Shown: positions 15,487 to 23,848 of the stretch, one piece after another
Layout of the letters: each line of letters starts with the position of its first letter
How positions within the stretch are numbered: position 1 is the first letter of the stretch
Assembly (NCBI GenBank): GCA_028712125.1
Contig: JAQTQS010000006.1
Location: 1-37,913 of the forward strand
Length of the DNA: 37,913 nucleotides
Reading direction: 5' to 3'
Source of the DNA: Candidatus Altarchaeota archaeon
Lineage (GTDB): Archaea; Altiarchaeota; Altiarchaeia; IMC4; SCGC-AAA252-I15
Notes under the pieces: generated by a model
The model's input: only the letters and a program-made list of their open reading frames with translations
What the model was told of the DNA's origin: nothing
Databases searched by the model: none
Made by a program: the position numbers and the translations under genes

Positions 15487-15494
15487 TTTTTTCT
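15487..15494 (+). terminator. Oligo-T terminator after tRNA-Val
   Basis: TTTTTTCT begins 5 nt after the discriminator base, a typical archaeal intrinsic stop for a single tRNA. Confidence 0.6.
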
Positions 15495-15528
15495 AACATA
15501 GACGTTCGATTGTTATCTGATGGCCTCA

Positions 15529-15990
15529 TCATTTTTTAAAGATTAGTTTCCTTGGTAATGCTCCTGTTTTGTATCTGTCTACTGCCATTCCGATAAAGTA
15601 GCCTAGTGGCGCGAGGACGCAGCTTCGGGTTAAATAGGTTGTGTAATACCTCTGGAAATTCTCAAGTTCGTCTATCCCATAACCTAGCAGCAGCCCGAAT
15701 AATACGGTGATTGTGGGGGCGAGTAGTGCGTAAATGGCCCCGGCTGTTATTGAATTCAATATCTCACCATTTTTCTTATAGACCAATATGCCGGCATATA
15801 CCGGGAGAAGTGTGGTGGACACAATATAAAAGGATTTCATCATATCGTACCTCTCCTCCTGGAATCCTGAGAGCTCCATAGCGGAAGCTATGAAGAGCAC
15901 AATAAAGTTTATCAATAGCGGTGATTCCATGCATGACAGATAATCCCTTGCGCTCATCCCAAACAGTCTGTTTTCAAGGAGCCTCTCCAT
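15529..15990 (-). CDS. Small integral membrane protein of unknown function
   Basis: This 153-residue protein has four likely membrane segments, around residues 25-41, 56-71, 80-105 and 120-137. It has a hydrophilic N-terminus (MERLLENRLFGMSARDYLS) and a basic C-terminus (RKLIFKK), which suggests the C-terminus lies in the cytoplasm. No family is recognised. The frame uses codons like its neighbours and the hydrophobic pattern is regular, which supports a real gene. The start at 15990 is the first ATG. It is divergent from the DUF362 gene. Confidence 0.65.
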   Translation of the reverse strand: MERLLENRLFGMSARDYLSCMESPLLINFIVLFIASAMELSGFQEERYDMMKSFYIVSTTLLPVYAGILVYKKNGEILNSITAGAIYALLAPTITVLFGLLLGYGIDELENFQRYYTTYLTRSCVLAPLGYFIGMAVDRYKTGALPRKLIFKK

Positions 15991-16130
15991 GTCATTAACC
16001 TACTGTGTAAGGGCCAATAAAACAGCCGGCCGGGCTTGTCCCTGCCGTTTCCTGTTTTAAGTTTTGGTTTTTTTGAGTTAGGAATGTTTGTTGTCGCGGT
16101 TATTATCGCGTAGTTGAATAGTATTCTATC

Positions 16131-17162
16131 ATGGATTCTCCGGTTGTTTATTTTTACGGCGACGTTTCCAGCCTCCGCAGGGGGGCTGCTGGCTTCTTTG
16201 ACATTATCCAAAAGGATTACGGAGCCGGCCGTGTAGGCCTGAAGGTGCATTTCGGGGAGGGAAGGAACGACACTTATGTGCGGCCCGAATGGCTTATGGA
16301 CGTGAAATCCTTTTTCCCGGAGGCTGCCTTTGTGGAGTGTAACGTGCTTTACCGCGGGCATCGGACTGTCAGGGAGAGCCATGTTGCGATGGCCCGCTCT
16401 CACGGGTTTGACTTTCTTCCGGTGGATATTTTAGACGGCGAGAGTGGCGAGTTGCAGGCGGAAGTTCCGGTCAATGTCGGCCGCACAATGAAGGCTAAGC
16501 TGGGCGGCAATCTTTTGAATTACAAGCGTCTGGTCGCAATCTCCCATTTCAAGGGCCATATGGCGACTGGTTTTGGAGGGGCGTTGAAGAACATCGGCAT
16601 GGGTTTGGGTTCGAGGGCCGGGAAGATGGACATGCATTCCATCGTTTCGCCTATTGTTCGGGGCGATAGGTGTGTCGCATGCGGCACGTGCGTGCGTGAT
16701 TGCCCCGTTGGTGCGGTTTCGCTGGGCACTGTGGCTTCTATCGACTCTGGGAAGTGCATCGGCTGCGCTCACTGCATTTCAGTCTGCCCTTCCTCCGCCA
16801 TCGACATTAATTGGAACATGTCACATGAGGTGAACCGCGTGCTTATGGAGAAGATTGCGGAGTACGCGCTTGCCGCAATTAAGGGAAGGCGCTGGTGGTT
16901 CATTAACTTCATAACCGGAGTCACCTACGACTGCGATTGCTTTGACCTGAAGCAGGAGCCGTTCATGGGCGACTTGGGGATTCTGTTGAGCCGCGACCCG
17001 GTGGCCGTGGACCAGGCGAGCCTGGATTTAGTCAAGGAGAAGAATAAGGGAATAGATCCGTTCTTCAAGAAGCATGGCGTGGACGGGACTCACATACTCG
17101 AATACGGGGAAAAAATCGGATTGGGCGCTAGGGAATACGAGTTAAAAAAAGTGTGTGGATAA
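16131..17162 (+). CDS. DUF362 protein with two [4Fe-4S] ferredoxin motifs
   Basis: This 343-residue protein has a DUF362 domain in which LKVHFGEGRNDTYV near the start and ISHFKGHMATGFGGALKNIGMG at about 136-157 are typical, split by a ferredoxin insertion. The clusters are C181-x2-C184-x2-C187-x3-C191-P and C209-x2-C212-x2-C215-x3-C219-P. The DUF362 part resumes with DPVAVDQASLD. The family is widespread in anaerobes, and its substrate is unknown. No electron-transfer partner lies next to it. Its presence suggests anaerobic metabolism. Confidence 0.9.
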   Translation: MDSPVVYFYGDVSSLRRGAAGFFDIIQKDYGAGRVGLKVHFGEGRNDTYVRPEWLMDVKSFFPEAAFVECNVLYRGHRTVRESHVAMARSHGFDFLPVDILDGESGELQAEVPVNVGRTMKAKLGGNLLNYKRLVAISHFKGHMATGFGGALKNIGMGLGSRAGKMDMHSIVSPIVRGDRCVACGTCVRDCPVGAVSLGTVASIDSGKCIGCAHCISVCPSSAIDINWNMSHEVNRVLMEKIAEYALAAIKGRRWWFINFITGVTYDCDCFDLKQEPFMGDLGILLSRDPVAVDQASLDLVKEKNKGIDPFFKKHGVDGTHILEYGEKIGLGAREYELKKVCG

Positions 17163-17218
17163 TAAACTGCCTTATGCTTCTGTAATAATACAAGCGAATC
17201 TTGGTTTTTTGGCATTAT

Positions 17219-17953
17219 CTACTGGGGTTTTGCCGCAGTTGTCCACTGGCGTTCTATCACTTTGAATTTCATTGCAGTTTTCTCTAGAACGTCCTTCTCT
17301 TTAGCGCCTCCCGCCGCAAGCCTGCCTAAATCATCTATAACGCCCTGGAGGTGGTTCAGAGTGAATACTGGAAATTTACGGCGGCTTTGCCCCCCCGCGA
17401 AGGGGTCCGGGTCTCTAGTGGCGTATTCCAGGTTGTCTGCCAGGCTACGAGTCAGTACGTCTGGGTCCACGCCTCCATTCCTTATTTCCCTAATATCGAC
17501 CGGTTTCAGACCAACTGCTTTTAATCCCTGGGGAGTAGGTTCTATTCGACCAATGAGAAATTTCTTCTCGTCGCCCATAAAACGCGGCCTCTCTATAAAC
17601 AAGAACTGTTGTTCCACTCTACCTGCCCATGCCTTCGGGCCGGCTTTGGCCTGGCTTAAGAGCATGCCGAATGAAATTGAGCCTGCGTTTGAATATTCCG
17701 GAGTGCCTCCCGTACCGCTGGGGACTACTGCAACCGGTATGGGGTCCATCACCGGCTTTCCCAAGGCCGGGTGGGCCATGCACCACATTAGGCCGTTCCA
17801 GTATGGTGACGTATAGAAACGGTTGAAGGAATCTTCCCTCGTTCTTCTGTCCCTTACCTGTTGGACACGAACGTCAAGTTCATCAGGCTGGCCGATACTC
17901 CTGCTTCCTCTTCTGCTAGCCCTTGGATCGTCCGTTACGTACCTGCCTGTCAT
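17219..17953 (-). CDS. Unknown soluble protein, 244 aa
   Basis: This 244-residue protein starts with a basic, disordered stretch (DDPRASRRGSRSIGQPDELD) followed by a mixed alpha/beta core with several aromatic residues (NRFYTSPYWNGLMWCMAHP). No domain, signal peptide or membrane segment is recognised. A minus-strand TATA-like GTTTATAAAC (about 17988-17997) lies some 35-40 bp before the ATG, and there is no Shine-Dalgarno. It is one of several long, family-less genes in this window. Confidence 0.65.
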   Translation of the reverse strand: MTGRYVTDDPRASRRGSRSIGQPDELDVRVQQVRDRRTREDSFNRFYTSPYWNGLMWCMAHPALGKPVMDPIPVAVVPSGTGGTPEYSNAGSISFGMLLSQAKAGPKAWAGRVEQQFLFIERPRFMGDEKKFLIGRIEPTPQGLKAVGLKPVDIREIRNGGVDPDVLTRSLADNLEYATRDPDPFAGGQSRRKFPVFTLNHLQGVIDDLGRLAAGGAKEKDVLEKTAMKFKVIERQWTTAAKPQ

Positions 17954-18074
17954 TTTAATTTGGTAATTTACTCTTGGGGTGGCGTTGTTTATAAACCTTC
18001 CTCCAAGGCGGGGGATAAGTTTCCTGGCTTTTACGATTGATTTAATTGCATGTAAAAATTAAGAATTATTTACA

Positions 18075-18479
18075 ATGGTCTTTAAAGCTCCTTCGCTTAC
18101 TGTGGACGGGGTGGTTGTTGACCGCGGGAGGGTCGTTCTGATTAAGCGTCGTTTTCCGCCGTTTGCCGGCTCTTGGGCTTTGCCCGGCGGTTTTGTGGAT
18201 GCCGGCGAGTCGGTCGAGCAGGCTGTTGTGAGGGAGGTGTTTGAGGAGACCAGCCTGAAGGCCAGGGTTGTTAGGTTGGTCGGCGTGTATAGCAAGCCGA
18301 ATCGTGACCCTCGTAGGCATACTGTTTCCGTCTGCTTTTTGTGCAAAAGGAAGTCCGGTGTTCTTAACGCCGGGAGCGATTCGAAGGAGGCTTGCTGGTT
18401 TAGATTGGATGAGCTGCCGAAGCTTGCTTTCGACCATGCGGATATGATTAGGGATGCGAAGAGGCTTCTAGTCGGCTAA
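18075..18479 (+). CDS. Nudix hydrolase (MutT/ADP-ribose pyrophosphatase type)
   Basis: This 134-residue Nudix domain has its box at residues 39-61: G39, E45, then REVFEE at 53-58. The usual Gly near the end of the box is Ser60, while the metal-binding glutamates are intact. The family cleaves nucleoside diphosphates linked to another group; TLKARVVRLVGVYSKPNRDPR after the box is often seen in ADP-ribose or NADH-type members (I paraphrase the segment). Exact substrate is not predictable. Its stop overlaps the stop of the convergent Thr-rich gene by 4 bp. Confidence 0.9.
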   Translation: MVFKAPSLTVDGVVVDRGRVVLIKRRFPPFAGSWALPGGFVDAGESVEQAVVREVFEETSLKARVVRLVGVYSKPNRDPRRHTVSVCFLCKRKSGVLNAGSDSKEACWFRLDELPKLAFDHADMIRDAKRLLVG

Positions 18480-19135
18480 CAGTCGAGTGCGTCGGCTATT
18501 TCATCCAGCGTGTATTTCTTGTATTTATGGCCTTCCACTATCCATGTCGGATATTCGTCTTCGTTGACTCCGGCGCTTTCGCATTCGGACGGGTCCTCAG
18601 CGCAGTCCACTACCGGGCCTATGTTTTCCAGGTGGGATATGCCGCCTGCGTCTTCCTCTAGCTGGGCGCACAGGTCGCAGTCGTCGCTTGTCGTGTACAG
18701 CGTCCAGTCCTTTAGTGCTAGGCAGTCGAGAAGTTCGGAGTTGTCAGGTTTTGTCGTGGTGGTTGTCTTTTTGGTTGTTGTCGTTTTCTGTGTCGTTGTT
18801 GCCTGGCTGCTTGTCTGCTGTGTCGTTGATTCCTCTGTGGTCGTAGTCTCCTGTGTTCCTGCCGTCTCTTCTGTCGTGGCCGTCGTGGTTGCCGCGGTGT
18901 TCTTGGTTGTCGGCTCTGTTACGAGGTTTGTCGTCCTGACGGTTGTTTTTGGAGTTGCGACTGTTGTTTTTAATGTGGGCTTGGTTGTTGCGGTCTGGTC
19001 TTCTGAAGTGATTATCACGTACGCAACTATCACCACGACAAGGGCTATGAGGGCGAGTATGACTAGCACGATTCCGGCCATTACCACGTGGTCGTGCCCT
19101 CCTTTCCTTTCTTCATAGCGTCCTATGGCTGCCAT
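18476..19135 (-). CDS. Membrane-anchored thioredoxin-like protein on a Thr-rich stalk
   Basis: This 219-residue protein has a short basic cytoplasmic start, one membrane helix (about 18-43), a Thr/Lys/Glu-rich low-complexity stalk (about 46-150), and a C-terminal thioredoxin-like domain (about 153-219). The domain has DWTLYTTSDDCDLCAQLEED, with active-site-like CDLC, a cis-Pro-like YPTWIV, and further cysteines (VVDCAED, SECES, C-terminal Cys). It resembles the thioredoxin-like partner domains found with VKOR. The Thr stalk is a likely glycosylation site outside the cell. It ends in TAG, another normal use of that stop. Confidence 0.78.
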   Translation of the reverse strand: MAAIGRYEERKGGHDHVVMAGIVLVILALIALVVVIVAYVIITSEDQTATTKPTLKTTVATPKTTVRTTNLVTEPTTKNTAATTTATTEETAGTQETTTTEESTTQQTSSQATTTQKTTTTKKTTTTTKPDNSELLDCLALKDWTLYTTSDDCDLCAQLEEDAGGISHLENIGPVVDCAEDPSECESAGVNEDEYPTWIVEGHKYKKYTLDEIADALDC

Positions 19136-19290
19136 TGAAAGAAACTATTGTACTATGCCAATAAAAATTATCCGGCATGCCTTCGCCAATAATTAAACTC
19201 CGGCGTTTATCCGCAGGCAAGCCTGAAAGCGTTGCGCGTCATTTGAGATGATTGTTAAATTATGGTAAAATGCGCTCTATGCGGCCATCA

Positions 19291-19370
19291 TTTATATGCT
19301 CCTAATTAAAGTATTAAGAGTTTTTTTAACACATGTTTTCGCATCTTGCATATGCTTGCGGTGATTTGAC
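19291..19370 (+). promoter_or_regulatory. acs promoter and leader
   Basis: TTTATATGCT at 19291-19300 is a TATA-like box about 75 bp before the acs ATG, implying a leader of roughly 50 nt. GGTGAT about 6 nt before the ATG is a convincing ribosome binding site. The remaining upstream gap (19136-19290) shows no gene that I can support. Confidence 0.5.
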
Positions 19371-21338
19371 ATGGCAGACAAAACCATTGAATCTATGGGC
19401 CAGGAAGGGGTGGTGATACCCCCGAGGAAGGAGTTCAGCGAAAAGGCGCAAATAAAAAGTCTTGCGGAATACAACAAGATTTACGAGCGGTCCGTGAAGG
19501 ACCCGCAGGGTTTCTGGACCGAGATAGCCAACCAGCTCCACTGGTACCGCAAGTGGGACGAGTTCCACTACTGGGAGCCGGAGAAGGCGGTCATCCGCTG
19601 GTTCAAGGGCGGCCAGACCAACATTTCCTACAATTGCGTTGACCGGCACCTTGCCTCAAAGAAGGACAGGGTCGCGATTCTATGGCAGGGCGAGCCCGAC
19701 GAGGACGTCCGCAAGGTTACATACGGCCAGCTTCACAGGGACGTATGCCGCTTCGCGAACGTCCTTAAGAAGAAGGGCATACGCAAGGGCGACCGCGTCT
19801 GCATCTACCTGCCGATGGTTCCTGAACTGCCGGTTGCAATGCTCGCCTGCGCGAGGATTGGCGCGATACACAACGTAGTGTTCGGCGGATTCTCAGCCGA
19901 CTCGCTGGCAGACCGGATTAACGACTCCGAGTCCAAGGTCATAGTGACGTCCAACGTAAGCCTGCGCAGCGGCAAGCACATACCGCTGAAGGTCAACGCG
20001 GACAAGGCTTCCGACAAGTGCCCGTCTGTCAAGAGCGTTATCGTCGTCGAGCGCGCCAAGTTCGACACGCCTATGAAGCAGGGCCGCGACAGTTGGTGGC
20101 ATGAGGAGATGGACGCGAAGGACATTTCCGACACTTGCGAGCCGGAAAAGATGGACGCGGAGGACCCGTTGTTCATCCTGTATACGAGCGGCACCACCGG
20201 CAAGCCCAAGGGCGTAGTCCACACGACCGGCGGCTACATGGTGTTCACGTACATAACATTCAAGTGGATTTTCGACCACCGCGACAGCGACATATTCTGG
20301 TGCACGGCAGACATCGGATGGGTTACCGGCCACAGCTACATCGTCTACGGCCCGCTTGCCAACGGCGCGACTACTGTGATGTTCGAGGGCGTTCCCCATT
20401 TCCCAGAGCCCGACCGTTTCTGGCAGGTTTCGGAGAAGCACAAGGTTACCGTCTTCTACACCGCCCCGACAGCTATTCGGGCTATTGCCAAGTACGGCGA
20501 CGAGTGGGTTAACAAGCACGATCTGAGCACGTTCCGGCTTCTTGGAAGCGTGGGCGAGCCAATCAATCCGGAAGCATGGCTTTGGTACTACCGCGTGGTA
20601 GGCAAAGAGCGGTGCCCGATTGTCGACACATGGTGGCAGACCGAGACCGGCGGCATACTCATCACACCGCTGGGCGGCGTCAACACCCTCAAGCCCGGCT
20701 CTGCAAGCAGGCCTTTCCCCGGCGTAATTCCCGAAGTCGTGAAGGAGAACGGCACGCCTGCCGCAGTCGACGAAGGCGGCTATCTCGTAATCAAGAAGCC
20801 GTGGCCCGGCATAATGCGCACCGTCTGGAACCACCACGAGCGCTTCGTCGAGACCTACTGGACTCGCTTCAAGGGCGTTTACTTCACGGGCGACGGAGCC
20901 CGGGTTGACAAGGACGGAGACTACTGGCTCATGGGCCGCATAGACGACGTCGTCAACGTGTCCGGCCACCGCATAGGAACGGCCGAGGTCGAAAGCGCTT
21001 TAGTCAGCCATCCGGCTGTCGCTGAGGCTGCAATCGTCCCATACCCGCATGAAATCAAGGGTCAGGCGTTGTACGCGTATGTGACGCTTAAGGAAGGCCG
21101 GGATAAGACGGACGCGCTGAAGGAGGAGCTCCGGAAGCACGTTTCGAACGAGATTGGGCCTATTGCGAAGCCTGACAAAATCCATTTCGCCGATGCGCTG
21201 CCAAAGACGCGAAGCGGCAAGATAATGCGCCGCATCCTGAGGAAGATTGCCGAGGGGGCGGACATGGAAGCCATCGGGGACACGACGACCCTTGCAGACC
21301 CGAGCGTGGTCGAAGTCCTGTTGAAAGGCAAGCAATGA
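19371..21338 (+). CDS. acs: Acetyl-CoA synthetase, AMP-forming
   Basis: This 655-residue enzyme of the adenylate-forming family activates acetate with ATP and CoA to acetyl-CoA via acetyl-AMP. The phosphate-binding motif [12 protein letters not shown] is at 271-282 and WWQTETGG at 421-428, with the Trp that limits the acyl pocket to acetate. The catalytic lysine is in RSGKIMRR (K617), a known acetylation site in bacterial Acs. Length is full. Many archaea use an ADP-forming enzyme instead. The stop overlaps the next ATG by 4 bp (ATGA), so the MFS gene is translationally coupled. Confidence 0.96.
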   Translation: MADKTIESMGQEGVVIPPRKEFSEKAQIKSLAEYNKIYERSVKDPQGFWTEIANQLHWYRKWDEFHYWEPEKAVIRWFKGGQTNISYNCVDRHLASKKDRVAILWQGEPDEDVRKVTYGQLHRDVCRFANVLKKKGIRKGDRVCIYLPMVPELPVAMLACARIGAIHNVVFGGFSADSLADRINDSESKVIVTSNVSLRSGKHIPLKVNADKASDKCPSVKSVIVVERAKFDTPMKQGRDSWWHEEMDAKDISDTCEPEKMDAEDPLFILYTSGTTGKPKGVVHTTGGYMVFTYITFKWIFDHRDSDIFWCTADIGWVTGHSYIVYGPLANGATTVMFEGVPHFPEPDRFWQVSEKHKVTVFYTAPTAIRAIAKYGDEWVNKHDLSTFRLLGSVGEPINPEAWLWYYRVVGKERCPIVDTWWQTETGGILITPLGGVNTLKPGSASRPFPGVIPEVVKENGTPAAVDEGGYLVIKKPWPGIMRTVWNHHERFVETYWTRFKGVYFTGDGARVDKDGDYWLMGRIDDVVNVSGHRIGTAEVESALVSHPAVAEAAIVPYPHEIKGQALYAYVTLKEGRDKTDALKEELRKHVSNEIGPIAKPDKIHFADALPKTRSGKIMRRILRKIAEGADMEAIGDTTTLADPSVVEVLLKGKQ

Positions 21339-22564
21339 ACCAGAACCGCTGGCTGGTTGTCGCCGGGGCGTTATTGGTACAGCTCTGCCTCGGCGCCATC
21401 TACTCCTGGAGCATATTCGTCGAACCCCTGAAGAAGGCGTTTGGCTATTCCACCACAGAGACTCAGATAATATTCTCTGTCGCCCTGGCGTCCTTCGCAC
21501 TGGTGATGATATTCGCCGGCCGGCTTCAGGACAGGATAGGCCCCCGCATTGTCGCAACCGCTGGCGGAATCGTCCTAGGGCTTGGATACGCCCTCGCATC
21601 TTTCACCAACGGAAACTTCATTGCCCTGACGCTGACAGTCGGGCTGATTGGCGGGGCAGGAATAGGCCTTGGCTATGTCTGCCCGATTGCGGCCTGCGTG
21701 AAGTGGTTCCCGGACAAGCGGGGGATGGTGACGGGTCTTGCGGTCGCAGGGTTCGGCGCAGGCGCATGGCTGTTCCAGATTGTCGGCTCGTCCCTGATAG
21801 AATCCGAGCCTGTGCTTTCAGCTGGGTTGATGAAGGCGTTCCTCTACCTTGGCGGGATATTCTTCCTTACCGTGGTCGTTGGCGCCCAGCTGCTGAAGAA
21901 TCCTCCTGCAGGCTGGCTTCCTGAAGGATGGACGCCGCCGGCCAAAAAGACTCCCGCAGGAGCGGTCGAGGACTACAACTGGAACGAGATGCTGAAAACC
22001 AAGCAATTCTGGATGCTCTGGCTCTCATTCACCTTCGCAGCCACCGCAGGCCTCATGGTGATAGGCATACTAAAGCCGTTCGGCATCTGGGCCGGGCTTG
22101 ACAAGCTTACGGCCGGAAGCGCGGTCGGAATACTCGCATTGTTCAACGGCGCAGGCAGAATCCTATGGGGCACGGCATCAGACAAGATAGGCCGCTCCAA
22201 ATCAATGGCTTTCATGTTCATCCTCCAGGCGGCCATGATGCTCGTCCTCATAAAAATGGGCTCGTCCGGCCTCTTGCTCGCAATAGCGTCGGCCTGGGTC
22301 GGATTCAACTTCGGAGGAAACTTCGCACTATTCCCAAGCGCGACCGCCGACTACTTCGGGACGAAAAATGTGGGCGTAAACTACGGATTCGTCTTCACGG
22401 CCTACGGCGTCGCCGGAATCATCGGCCCGATACTCGGCGGCCAAGTCTTCGACATGACAGGAAACTACAAGTGGGCGTTCATACCGACCGGGATACTGTG
22501 CGCGATTGCCGCAGTGATAAGCCTGATGCTGAAACACCCTCACCACGAGGACAAGAAGAAATAA
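21335..22564 (+). CDS. MFS transporter, OFA (oxalate/formate antiporter-like) family
   Basis: This 409-residue, 12-helix transporter has the family start [20 protein letters not shown], the MFS loop [10 protein letters not shown] (about 62-71), and the pseudo-repeat [12 protein letters not shown] in the second half. OFA members carry oxalate, formate and related monocarboxylates. Because it is coupled to acs, uptake of acetate, pyruvate or lactate is a reasonable inference, but no substrate residues prove it. The C-terminus is His/Lys-rich ([11 protein letters not shown]). Confidence 0.88.
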   Translation: MNQNRWLVVAGALLVQLCLGAIYSWSIFVEPLKKAFGYSTTETQIIFSVALASFALVMIFAGRLQDRIGPRIVATAGGIVLGLGYALASFTNGNFIALTLTVGLIGGAGIGLGYVCPIAACVKWFPDKRGMVTGLAVAGFGAGAWLFQIVGSSLIESEPVLSAGLMKAFLYLGGIFFLTVVVGAQLLKNPPAGWLPEGWTPPAKKTPAGAVEDYNWNEMLKTKQFWMLWLSFTFAATAGLMVIGILKPFGIWAGLDKLTAGSAVGILALFNGAGRILWGTASDKIGRSKSMAFMFILQAAMMLVLIKMGSSGLLLAIASAWVGFNFGGNFALFPSATADYFGTKNVGVNYGFVFTAYGVAGIIGPILGGQVFDMTGNYKWAFIPTGILCAIAAVISLMLKHPHHEDKKK

Positions 22565-22570
22565 GACGCG

Positions 22571-23755
22571 CTATTCGTTAACGGCCTTTGTTTTCGGGAC
22601 GCCTCCGCGTGGGATATTATTGACGCTGCCGTAAAGCGTCCTCTCCTTCCTGCGGATGGCCTTCAGCTTGGCTTCCTCGTCTGCAGGCGCAGACGGCCGC
22701 AATGTCTCGTCCCCCCTTCTTTCGAATAACATCTCGAGCTTGCGGTGTTTTTGGTCAGGCAGGAGGCGCAGTCTCCTCACTTCAAGAAGGCTTTTCAGTC
22801 CGCATATTTCCAAAATCCACATACCCCTTTTCCTGTACTCGAAGAGCGACGAGTTGATTCCCAGCCTTGCCAGCAGTATCTGCATGTCCGCAAAAAGCCT
22901 CGGCTCCTCGCCTTCAGGCAGCGGGGGAAAATTCTTGGTCATCCTCACAGTCGGATGCGCCTTCTCCCGCCCCCTGTCGACGACCGAACTGTTCGCCGCG
23001 AGGAAACCCCTAGCGCCCTCGATGCGCTCGTCCCTGCTCTTGAGATGGCCCCAGGCAAGGCCTTTTTCCCCGTCGGTCGCCTTTCTGAGGTAGTCAAGCA
23101 CTTTTGGGCATTCAAGCTGGAAGGAGTACAGCCCCTCGGGACGCAATGCCGTTTTAAGGTCGTCTGCAGTAGGCGTCTTGCCCAAAAGGCGTTTTGCCTC
23201 AAAGCGCATTACGCCCACAACGCCCGCGTCCTCGTTGCTGACCTTCAGATTGTGGTTCGGCAGGCTCCCCCGCTGTGCGGAGGTGAAACAGCAGAAAAAC
23301 GCGAAGTCAGGGTCTTCCCTGGATGGAATAACTGCGACGCCTTCGGAAACCTGCCTGGCCATGAACTTTGGAGTAGACTTGTTAAGCCAGTTCGACACCG
23401 TGGCCCCGCCCAAACTCAAGCCCGCTGCTTTATTGACCTCCCTTCGCAGCTGCCCTTCGCTGAAATCGCCGCCGGCCTCCAGCCTGGACATCGCGGTAGT
23501 CAATAGCGTCAGATAAGCCCCATGGCTCCTCGTCAGGCTAGCCCTCATCGAATCCTGCCTGTCGGGCTTTATCCCCCGCCTCCTCCATGCGTTTTCCTGC
23601 CTTTCAATGACGGCTTTCAAAGGAGGCGTGCTTTCAAAAAGCTGCCTAACCCTGGCCAGCTGCTCATCGCCGCTAAGCTCGCTAAAATGCCTCAAAACAG
23701 GACTGTTGGCGGGCGTTCCCCCCACCATTGCATGCTTGACTTCCCTCTGGGCCAT
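22571..23755 (-). CDS. HTH protein with degenerate LAGLIDADG-like domain
   Basis: This protein is about 394 residues from the ATG at 23755; a TATA-like TTATTTTACTTAAA about 25-30 bp upstream supports that start over 23809. An HTH-like segment (about 110-130, GLSLGGATVSNWLNKSTPKF) precedes two LAGLIDADG-like repeats. Repeat 1 is at about 150-195. Repeat 2 runs from GARGFLAANSSVVD (about 248-261) through TVRMTKN, MQILLARLGINSSLF and WILEICGLKSLLEVRRL to the KHRKLEML end. The acidic residue expected in the LAGLIDADG helix is lost (AAN instead of DAD/DAE), and repeat 1 also lacks it. Loss of catalysis with fold kept suggests a domesticated DNA-binding protein, as in bacterial WhiA. The assignment rests on pattern and is moderate. 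Confidence 0.6.
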   Translation of the reverse strand: MAQREVKHAMVGGTPANSPVLRHFSELSGDEQLARVRQLFESTPPLKAVIERQENAWRRRGIKPDRQDSMRASLTRSHGAYLTLLTTAMSRLEAGGDFSEGQLRREVNKAAGLSLGGATVSNWLNKSTPKFMARQVSEGVAVIPSREDPDFAFFCCFTSAQRGSLPNHNLKVSNEDAGVVGVMRFEAKRLLGKTPTADDLKTALRPEGLYSFQLECPKVLDYLRKATDGEKGLAWGHLKSRDERIEGARGFLAANSSVVDRGREKAHPTVRMTKNFPPLPEGEEPRLFADMQILLARLGINSSLFEYRKRGMWILEICGLKSLLEVRRLRLLPDQKHRKLEMLFERRGDETLRPSAPADEEAKLKAIRRKERTLYGSVNNIPRGGVPKTKAVNE

Positions 23756-23848
23756 ATACATTAAATAAACGGCGTTTAAGTAAAATAACGATTCAGCCAA
23801 GGCATGCATGCGCCCTATTAATGAATCCCGGAGAAATAGCCAATAAAA

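Noticed and set aside
18720-18990. Repetitive GTTGT-rich DNA resembling a repeat array
   Set aside because: It encodes the Thr-rich stalk on the minus strand; units are irregular with no spacers, so it is not CRISPR or a tandem-repeat element.
19893-20969. Long open frame antisense to acs (358 codons)
   Set aside because: It is the shadow of a high-GC gene: the sense frame has full Acs motifs, and the antisense product has no recognisable fold.
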